A DNA stretch of 20,286 nucleotides from Clostridia bacterium (GTDB taxonomy: Bacteria; Bacillota; Clostridia; Oscillospirales; CAG-272). The stretch covers positions 1 through 20,286 of the forward strand of contig CAAFLY010000044.1 in NCBI GenBank assembly GCA_900763885.1, written 5' to 3'. The notes beneath the pieces are model-generated. The model had not been told where the DNA came from and ran no database searches. It worked only from the letters and a program-made list of their open reading frames with translations. The translations under genes and the position numbers were made by a program. Below, piece after piece: positions 15,444 through 20,286 of the stretch; within the stretch, counting starts at the first letter, position 1; every line of letters begins with the position of its first letter.

Positions 15444-15529
15444 CAACTTCGTGAAGATTCCACAATGGATTTTTTTACAGTCTTTCGCAGTTGTGCATAA
15501 CGCCATCCGCAAAGGCGCTGTTTCCCGCG

Positions 15530-16159
15530 TCAGAACAGCTTTCGCGTCATACCGAGCCGACGGCGCAGCTTGACGATATAGAGCGTGACGCATCCGGTCA
15601 GCGCGAGGTCATATATAATGAAGAAAACCGTACCGCCCAAAAGGATCGGCAGTGTGAAGTCGAAATAGCTGTCCTCCGCCACAAAAACGAGCTTTGCCAG
15701 CACGATCAGCAAAAGCAGCATCGAATCAAGGACGGAGAGCTTCAGCGCCCAGGCGAACAGGGGCCGGAATTTCTCAAAGGTCGCCTTCAGGATCGGATAA
15801 ATCCCGCCGATGCAGAGGTACGTCAGCGCCAAGAGCTTGGACGGCAGCAGGATGAGACAGAGCAGCCCCGTCACCGCCACGTATAGGCCGGCGAATTTCC
15901 TGCCCGCCTCCACGTAGAGAAACATCGTGACCAGCGCGCACACCAAAACCATGGAGAGATCGAACACCGTCAGACTGCCGACATACAACAGCCCGACCGA
16001 CGCGGCGGCCAGGATTGCGGACAGGGTGAGCCAGCGGGTATTGTTTTTCGGTTTGCTGCCGCCGTTTTCCGCGCCCGTTTCCTTGCCGGACACATGACAG
16101 GCGGCGGTCTGTAGGTCGATGCGCGGCGCGGTATTCTGCTTGTTTCGCGTATTTTTCAT
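15530..16159 (-). CDS. Hypothetical multi-pass membrane protein
   Basis: A 209-residue protein with a polar, basic N terminus (1-42) and about six hydrophobic segments (near 43-62, 65-83, 88-105, 109-125, 143-160 and 170-196), ending in a basic KLRRRLGMTRKLF tail. I do not recognise the family; the spacing would suit a small transporter component or a membrane-anchoring protein. The ribosome binding site decides the start. GGGAGG is only 2 nt from the ATG at 16165 but 8 nt from the ATG at 16159, so the second is used. It lies 28 bp after the J-domain gene and is probably co-transcribed with it. Confidence 0.75.
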   Translation of the reverse strand: MKNTRNKQNTAPRIDLQTAACHVSGKETGAENGGSKPKNNTRWLTLSAILAAASVGLLYVGSLTVFDLSMVLVCALVTMFLYVEAGRKFAGLYVAVTGLLCLILLPSKLLALTYLCIGGIYPILKATFEKFRPLFAWALKLSVLDSMLLLLIVLAKLVFVAEDSYFDFTLPILLGGTVFFIIYDLALTGCVTLYIVKLRRRLGMTRKLF

Positions 16160-16187
16160 CGTCATTTCCTCCCGCTCCCTCTTGCCG

Positions 16188-16811
16188 TCAGCAGCACGGA
16201 ATCAAATCGCCGCCGCAGCATTCACACAAGGCGTCCGCGCACAGAAGATTGGCGCACAGACCGCACACATCCGCGCTGCCCATGTGGGTATTCGTGCGGT
16301 ACGGGGAGCCGAACATGGTGCTGCGCGCGTTCATCCGCCGTTTTGCCTCGCGGTATTCGGCGTTTCCCGGATCGAGATAGCACGCGACCTCGATGTATTT
16401 CATGGCGTCGTAGTAATAGCCGCGTTGTACAAGGAGACACCCCTTGAGATAATTCCATTCCGCGCCGCGATCTCCGGCAGGGGTCGCGTCGATTTTCAGC
16501 TCCGCCTCGGAGTAGCGTCCTGCACGGATCAGCTCGCGGATCTCGGCAAAGGAGGTGGTGCCGGAGGAGGTATAGGTGGAGTATCCGCCGGAGGTGTAGG
16601 TGGTCTCGCCGGACTTTGCCGCCTGCCGCTCCTTCTGGACAGCGTCATACGCCTCGTTGATCTCCTTCATCTTTTCCTCGGCGACCTCTGCCAGATTCGT
16701 TCCGGCGTAGTTGTCGGGATGGTATTTGCGGGCAAGCTCCCGGTATGCTTTTTTGATGGCGTCGTCGTCGGCGTCTCGCGGCACACCAAGGACACTGTAA
16801 GGATCTTTCAT
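16188..16811 (-). CDS. J-domain protein with Cys-rich C-terminal tail
   Basis: Residues 1-65 form a DnaJ domain (start MKDPYSVLGV, HPD at 31-33), the part that stimulates Hsp70 ATPase. A Gly/Tyr/Ser/Thr linker follows (about 67-86), then a TPR-like helical part (about 87-165), and a tail with eight cysteines ending GGDLIPCC. It lacks the Gly/Phe and standard zinc-finger domains of true DnaJ, so it is a specialised co-chaperone rather than dnaJ. Similar Cys-ended J-domain proteins are known to me in Clostridia beside DUF5685 proteins. AGGAG overlapping the DUF5685 stop serves as the ribosome binding site, 9 nt before ATG 16811, so the two are likely coupled and may work together. Confidence 0.85.
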   Translation of the reverse strand: MKDPYSVLGVPRDADDDAIKKAYRELARKYHPDNYAGTNLAEVAEEKMKEINEAYDAVQKERQAAKSGETTYTSGGYSTYTSSGTTSFAEIRELIRAGRYSEAELKIDATPAGDRGAEWNYLKGCLLVQRGYYYDAMKYIEVACYLDPGNAEYREAKRRMNARSTMFGSPYRTNTHMGSADVCGLCANLLCADALCECCGGDLIPCC

Positions 16812-16817
16812 ACGGTT

Positions 16818-17846
16818 TTACTCCTGCGCCGGCGGATTGTCGTCCGGCAGATTGATGGCGTGGGATGGCTCCTCTCCGGAAAGCACGATTGGCTCCTCGG
16901 ACAGACGGCCCCATGCGTCGGTTGCGGGGGAGGGGGTGTGCGGATGGATCCCGGCGGCAAGCTCTCTGGCGACCTGCGGCATGCCGGCGTATACGATGTT
17001 TTTGAGAATGCGTGTGTAGGGCGCTTCGGGATACGGCAAAAGCGTAATGGCGTGTCCCAGGCCGGTCAGATCCATCGTGGCGGCGATCCGAAAACCCTCG
17101 CGTACCAGTTCTGTGGGTCTGCCGGACTCTGTGTCGATGGCATACGGGCCGTACAGCCTGTGGAGCGGATTGTACCGCGCGCGCCGTACATCCTCCGAGA
17201 GATCGTCCATGGCGTCGCACAGATAGAGAAACCGTCCGGTACGCAACCCGCATTCCGTAAGAATCGTCCGTGCCATGGGATCGTCCGTGACCGCGGCGCC
17301 GCAATCGGCAAACAGCGCGCCGAGAAGCGTCCCGAAGCACTGTGCCGTCTCCTCCGCGGAATCGCAGCCGGCTCTCTCCAGTGCCGACAGCCTCTCCAAA
17401 CCCTCGCGCACATCGGTGCCGATCCGCTCTGAAAACGCGGCATACGGCGATTTTCCCACACGCGCGCGCATTCCGGCACAGAGCGGCGTTTCCAGCTGCG
17501 GCTTTACGCGATGGAGTCCGGATTCGTCCGAGAGATCGTCCAGCCGTTTTCCGTCGATGAGACAGGCGGCCGCCACAGCGGTATGGGACAGTGCCGGATG
17601 AGAAGCGATCACCGCGCGTTTTTTGGCGGGATGGACCGGACAGCGGATCCGCTCCACGGCAGAGGGCGTGTCGGAGAAGGCGAGGAGGAGCAGGGCCAGA
17701 AAACAAAAGTCGTAGCTGAGGGTGAGGCGGGAGAGCTGTCCCGTCACCTGCCCCATCTCCCGGCAGAGACCGCAGTACACGGCGCGATAGAGAGAAAATT
17801 CCTGCACCTGAAGGGTCGGCACATACGGCTTCACATATCCGAACAT
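16818..17846 (-). CDS. DUF5685-family protein, helical, Cys- and Asp-motif containing
   Basis: A 342-residue protein beginning MFGYVKPYVPTLQ and with YCGLCREMG (Cys25, Cys28), the hallmark of DUF5685. Function is unknown. It looks largely helical. Two acidic motifs are notable: LIDGKRLDDLSDE (96-108) and DAMDDLSEDVRRARYNP (211-227). The second resembles the second Asp-rich motif of squalene/phytoene synthases (RDxxEDxRRGR). Further cysteines (48, 69) could help bind metal. ATG 17846 follows GGAGGAG closely; the frame is open to 17900 without a better site. It is the first gene of a unit with the J-domain gene 6 bp downstream. The tail (about 303-342) is Pro/Asp/Glu-rich and probably disordered. 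Confidence 0.82.
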   Translation of the reverse strand: MFGYVKPYVPTLQVQEFSLYRAVYCGLCREMGQVTGQLSRLTLSYDFCFLALLLLAFSDTPSAVERIRCPVHPAKKRAVIASHPALSHTAVAAACLIDGKRLDDLSDESGLHRVKPQLETPLCAGMRARVGKSPYAAFSERIGTDVREGLERLSALERAGCDSAEETAQCFGTLLGALFADCGAAVTDDPMARTILTECGLRTGRFLYLCDAMDDLSEDVRRARYNPLHRLYGPYAIDTESGRPTELVREGFRIAATMDLTGLGHAITLLPYPEAPYTRILKNIVYAGMPQVARELAAGIHPHTPSPATDAWGRLSEEPIVLSGEEPSHAINLPDDNPPAQE

Positions 17847-17944
17847 AGGCTCCTCCATCGCACGCATTCCGCAAAACGGCGCGGCAGCGGATCGGGACAA
17901 TCGATGGATCCGGATACCGCGACCGATACTGTATCACTATATAT

Positions 17945-17973
17945 ATCTTATACCGCGCACCGTTCTATTACAA
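17945..17973 (-). promoter_or_regulatory. Candidate promoter of the DUF5685 unit
   Basis: On the minus strand TTGTAA (complement at 17968-17973) and TAAGAT (complement at 17945-17950) are 17 bp apart in an AT-rich stretch; TATAAG two bases upstream is an alternative -10. About 100 nt of leader would follow. Confidence 0.5.
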
Positions 17974-17987
17974 GAAACTTTTTGTAA
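17968..17987. promoter_or_regulatory. TTACAA-N8-TTGTAA inverted repeat, possible operator
   Basis: A perfect 6-bp inverted repeat with an 8-nt spacer overlaps the candidate -35 box of the DUF5685 unit. This is where a repressor dimer could bind. No cognate regulator is visible next to it other than the AraC-type protein, whose sites should be direct repeats. Confidence 0.4.
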
Positions 17988-18036
17988 ATAAACGTTGGTT
18001 TTTTGAAAACGATCCGTGAAGCGGCACGCGGGATCT

Positions 18037-18127
18037 AAGGAGCCTCTGCATCCATCGGATTTTTGCGATAAAAGGCTGAAATATAAGTGCTTTTATTGCA
18101 AAAATAACATGGAATCAGAGGCTTCCT
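18037..18127. repeat. 91-bp imperfect palindromic element
   Basis: Two arms of about 39 nt (18037-18077 and 18090-18127) match as inverted copies at roughly 80-85% of positions around a 12-nt centre. The best blocks are AGCCTCTG/CAGAGGCT at the ends and TTTTTGCGATAAAAG/CTTTTATTGCAAAAA inside. The right end overlaps the TAG stop of the AraC-type gene. It has no terminal T-run, so a simple terminator is unlikely. It may be a MITE- or REP-like element, or a large transcript-end hairpin shared by converging or following genes. Confidence 0.7.
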
Positions 18128-19139
18128 ATTTCGTCTCTCCCGCGGCGGCGTTTGTCGGGTAGATGTCGTGGTCGAGATTCGTTTTCTCCCATGGATTCGG
18201 GTGGTAGAGGGTCAGTCCGCCGGCGAGCTGTCGGCACCGCTGCATCGTCACGCCGGTATACTGCTTGAACAGCCGCTGGGCATAGCGGAGATCCGTAAAT
18301 CCTACGGCGGCGGCAAGGGCGGCGAGCGGACGGTCCCGGTCGAAGCAGATCATATCCTGCAGACGCATGATCCGCTGCCGGTTCACGTATTCGTGGATGC
18401 CCACACCGCATTCCGCCTTGAAGAGCCTGCCGATGTAGTCCGGAGAACGGCCCAGCTCCGCGGCGATGGCGGATAGGGAAACCGGGGCGGCAAGATCGCC
18501 AAGGATCCGACGCTTGATCTTGTACACATAGTAATACGCGGATCTCGGATCGGACGGCGGCGCGGACACGGCTGTCTGGATCTGACCGCGGAATGCTTCA
18601 TCGACGCAGGCGCAAAGACGGAGCCATTCCGATACGCAGCGCAGTCTGCCCGCGGCGGAATTCTCCATATACGCGACGCACAGCGCGTGGTAGTGCCGGT
18701 GGATCTGCTCCATACCGACCTCGCCGGGATCGAAAATCCGCGGCAGCACAAAGGTGTCCGACGGAAGCGCGCGCACCACCGCGTCCACCTCTGCCGCGCT
18801 GTCCACGCTGTATCTTTGATAGACCATATCCTCCACCACGACGGCGGCGGACTGCGACCAGACAGCGGCGCTTTCTCCGGTGAGCCGCGGATAGATGACG
18901 TACCGCTCGTCCGGGAAAAACGCGAAAATCTGGTTCTCCGGCACAAGCGCGCGCGTATGCTCCGTCTCAACGACACGCGCACAGCCGCTCGCAAACGACA
19001 GCTCGATCATATTCCGGCGATGGTCGATCACGTTGCGGCTTCCGGCGGTCAGAACGTTTGTCAGGCTGCACACAAACGCCATGCGCGGCAGAGAACGAAA
19101 GGATACGGTGTAAAAAACAAACGGCTGCATAGGATACAT
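18126..19139 (-). CDS. AraC-family transcriptional regulator
   Basis: A 337-residue regulator with a beta-rich N-terminal sensor region (about 1-110), a helical linker, and a C-terminal AraC DNA-binding domain with two helix-turn-helix units: LSAIAAELGRSPDYIGRLF (222-240) and LAALAAAVGFTDLRYAQRLF (272-291). ATG 19139 follows AAAGGAG with 4-nt spacing, so the open frame to 19217 is not used. It is divergent from a solute-binding lipoprotein gene, an arrangement typical of sugar-responsive activators, and a direct repeat upstream of that gene's promoter is a likely binding site. The ligand is unknown; oligosaccharide control is an inference from the neighbour. Confidence 0.92.
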   Translation of the reverse strand: MYPMQPFVFYTVSFRSLPRMAFVCSLTNVLTAGSRNVIDHRRNMIELSFASGCARVVETEHTRALVPENQIFAFFPDERYVIYPRLTGESAAVWSQSAAVVVEDMVYQRYSVDSAAEVDAVVRALPSDTFVLPRIFDPGEVGMEQIHRHYHALCVAYMENSAAGRLRCVSEWLRLCACVDEAFRGQIQTAVSAPPSDPRSAYYYVYKIKRRILGDLAAPVSLSAIAAELGRSPDYIGRLFKAECGVGIHEYVNRQRIMRLQDMICFDRDRPLAALAAAVGFTDLRYAQRLFKQYTGVTMQRCRQLAGGLTLYHPNPWEKTNLDHDIYPTNAAAGETK

Positions 19140-19176
19140 GGCGCTCCTTTCTCGGATGCTTTGGCTTTTTCTATAG

Positions 19177-19205
19177 ATTTTACAGGATTCACGCCGCGAT
19201 TGCAA
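19177..19205 (-). promoter_or_regulatory. Promoter of the AraC-type regulator gene
   Basis: On the minus strand TTGCAA (complement at 19200-19205) and TAAAAT (complement at 19177-19182) are separated by 17 bp, placing the start about 30 nt before the ribosome binding site. Confidence 0.65.
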
Positions 19206-19220
19206 GGCAAAAAACAAAAA

Positions 19221-19256
19221 AATCCCGAAAAATTACCGCCAATCCCGATTCCGACC
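19221..19256. promoter_or_regulatory. 20-bp-spaced direct repeat, candidate AraC-type operator
   Basis: AATCCCGA occurs at 19221-19228 and 19241-19248, followed in each case after 5-6 bases by ACCGC. The 20-bp period is about two helical turns, as AraC-family half-sites require, and the second copy ends about 10 bp before the -35 region of the solute-binding protein promoter. Confidence 0.55.
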
Positions 19257-19258
19257 GC

Positions 19259-19287
19259 TTTATTCCCTGCCGGAAATTGTGTATAAT
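19259..19287 (+). promoter_or_regulatory. Promoter of the solute-binding protein gene
   Basis: A perfect TATAAT (19282-19287) is preceded at 17 bp by TTTATT, a poor -35 with three of six consensus bases. A good -10 with a weak -35 fits an activator-dependent promoter. Confidence 0.65.
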
Positions 19288-19321
19288 GTGAAAAAACCAA
19301 CGCACGAAAGGAAAACTGTGT

Positions 19322-20286
19322 ATGAAGAATCATCTGCATAAGCGTTTGCTCCTTCTTGCGCTCATAGCCGCGATGCTGTGCGCCGGCTGCGGGCAGAAGA
19401 ACGCGGGGACAGACGCACAGACCACCCCAGACACGGTGTCGGAAACGGTCGCGGAAGGGGAATCGGAGACCACGCGCGCGGACGTCAGCGATGGCCTTCC
19501 GGAGAAGAGCTATGACGACCGGGAATTTCGGATCGTGTCGTACAGCTATATCGCGGACGATTACGATGCGGAGGAGATGAACGGCTCCCTTGTCAACGAC
19601 GCGATCTACAACCGCAACCTCGCCGTGGAGGAACGGTTCCGGATCAAGATTGTCCCGGACGGCAGTCTGGATAACGGCGCCGCGAGGGCATTGGTCACCA
19701 AATCCGTGCAGGCGGGCGAGGACGCGATGGAGCTGTCCGTCAACCACATGATCGAACAGGCGAACGCGGCCACCACCGGCGTGTTCCGTGATTGGAACGC
19801 GATCCCGTACGTCGATGTTACGCGCGCCTGGTGGAACAAAACCGCGTATGAGAATCTGAGCATCGCGCACAAGGCGTATCTCATGACCGGCGATATTTCC
19901 TCGTGGTTCCTGCGCGGCACCTACGTCGTGTACTTCAACAAGAACCGCGCTGAGGACGCGCAGATCGCCCCGGACGAGCTGTTTGATATCGCGAATGAGG
20001 GCAAGTGGACCATCGATCGTTATTACGACCTCGACAAGGACACATGGCGGGATCTGAACGGCGATGGCAAGATGGACAAGGACGACTATTTCGGTCTGGC
20101 GGCACAGGTCACGTCCTATGTCACGCCGTTTGTGTACAGTCTCGGAGAGGTGACGGTCGGCAAGGATGTAAACGACATTCCGCATCTCGACATGAACACG
20201 GAAAAGTTCTCCTCAATGGTGGAAAAGGTGTATGCCCTCCTGGACGAATCCGGCGGCACACTGACAAACAGAGACTGGAGCACCCA
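19322..20286 (+). CDS. Extracellular solute-binding lipoprotein of an ABC importer (partial)
   Basis: The open frame runs from ATG 19322 off the window (321 codons seen). GAAAGGA lies about 9 nt upstream. A signal peptide (basic MKNHLHKR, hydrophobic to about 19) ends in a lipobox LCAGC with Cys23 as the lipidated residue; Cys at -3 is slightly unusual. A Thr/Glu/Asp-rich linker (about 25-62) follows, then the binding-protein fold, including NGSLVNDAIYNRN and an EF-hand-like calcium loop DLNGDGKMDKDD (244-255) as seen in large family 1-type carbohydrate-binding proteins of gut Clostridia. It would capture a sugar or oligosaccharide at the cell surface for permeases that should be encoded beyond the window. 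Divergent AraC-type regulator next door supports sugar control. Confidence 0.87.
   Translation, partial: MKNHLHKRLLLLALIAAMLCAGCGQKNAGTDAQTTPDTVSETVAEGESETTRADVSDGLPEKSYDDREFRIVSYSYIADDYDAEEMNGSLVNDAIYNRNLAVEERFRIKIVPDGSLDNGAARALVTKSVQAGEDAMELSVNHMIEQANAATTGVFRDWNAIPYVDVTRAWWNKTAYENLSIAHKAYLMTGDISSWFLRGTYVVYFNKNRAEDAQIAPDELFDIANEGKWTIDRYYDLDKDTWRDLNGDGKMDKDDYFGLAAQVTSYVTPFVYSLGEVTVGKDVNDIPHLDMNTEKFSSMVEKVYALLDESGGTLTNRDWST

Noticed and set aside
16119..17432. 437-residue plus-strand frame
   Set aside because: Antisense to three minus-strand genes; no motif or ribosome binding site.
16645..17937. 430-residue minus-strand frame overlapping DUF5685 and the J-domain gene
   Set aside because: It is a different frame of the same strand; the real genes show family motifs and good ribosome binding sites.
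19061..20185. 374-residue minus-strand frame opposite the solute-binding protein
   Set aside because: Antisense to a gene with a signal peptide, lipobox, promoter and calcium loop; the frame also crosses the intergenic promoters.
1..20286. CRISPR arrays, tRNA or rRNA genes, insertion sequences, prophage or defence systems
   Set aside because: No repeat-spacer pattern, cloverleaf, rRNA segment, transposase or phage-like protein was seen on either strand.

Overview
The window looks like the chromosome of a GC-rich, spore-forming member of the Clostridia (Bacillota), probably an Oscillospirales-like gut or rumen lineage. The evidence is the Bacillus/Clostridium-type gene order yicC-remA-gmk-rpoZ-priA-def-fmt-rsmB-rlmN-prpC-prkC-rsgA-thiN-spoVM, strong AGGAGG-type ribosome binding sites, sigma-A promoters, a YugP-type zinc peptidase, and a DUF5685/J-domain pair typical of Clostridia. 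No rRNA, tRNA, CRISPR array, insertion sequence or phage gene was seen. The lineage call is inference from gene content.

Layout, from right to left along the minus strand. At 19322-20286 (+) lies the 5' part of a lipoprotein solute-binding protein of a probable carbohydrate ABC importer. It is divergent from an AraC-family regulator (18126-19139, -), and the 182-bp gap between them holds both promoters and a direct repeat that could be the regulator's operator. A 91-bp imperfect palindrome follows the regulator. Next comes a three-gene minus-strand unit: a DUF5685 helical protein, a J-domain protein with a Cys-rich tail, and a membrane protein (17846-15530).

From a near-consensus promoter at 15403-15432, a 14-gene minus-strand housekeeping run extends to 471. 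It covers RNA metabolism (yicC), biofilm/matrix regulation (remA), GMP kinase (gmk), the omega subunit (rpoZ), replication restart (priA), N-terminal formylation and deformylation (fmt, def), a membrane zinc peptidase, rRNA/tRNA methylation (rsmB, rlmN), the PASTA kinase and its phosphatase (prkC, prpC), ribosome maturation (rsgA) and thiamine pyrophosphate synthesis (thiN). It ends with a 23-codon gene that I identify as spoVM. Compared with Bacillus subtilis, coaBC and rpe are missing from the run and a YugP-like peptidase is inserted between fmt and rsmB. A rho-independent terminator follows spoVM.

The left end (37-470) is mostly non-coding but not empty. On the minus strand it has a consensus sigma-A promoter, a 21-codon ORF with a strong ribosome binding site, a long stem-loop, a terminator, a second terminator, and then the start of another gene at 36 that runs off the window. 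This could be a small peptide or small RNA unit, or an attenuated leader. Together with the dispersed TTTTGCG palindromes, the putative AraC operator and the prenyl-synthase-like motif in the DUF5685 protein, it is the least explained part of the window.
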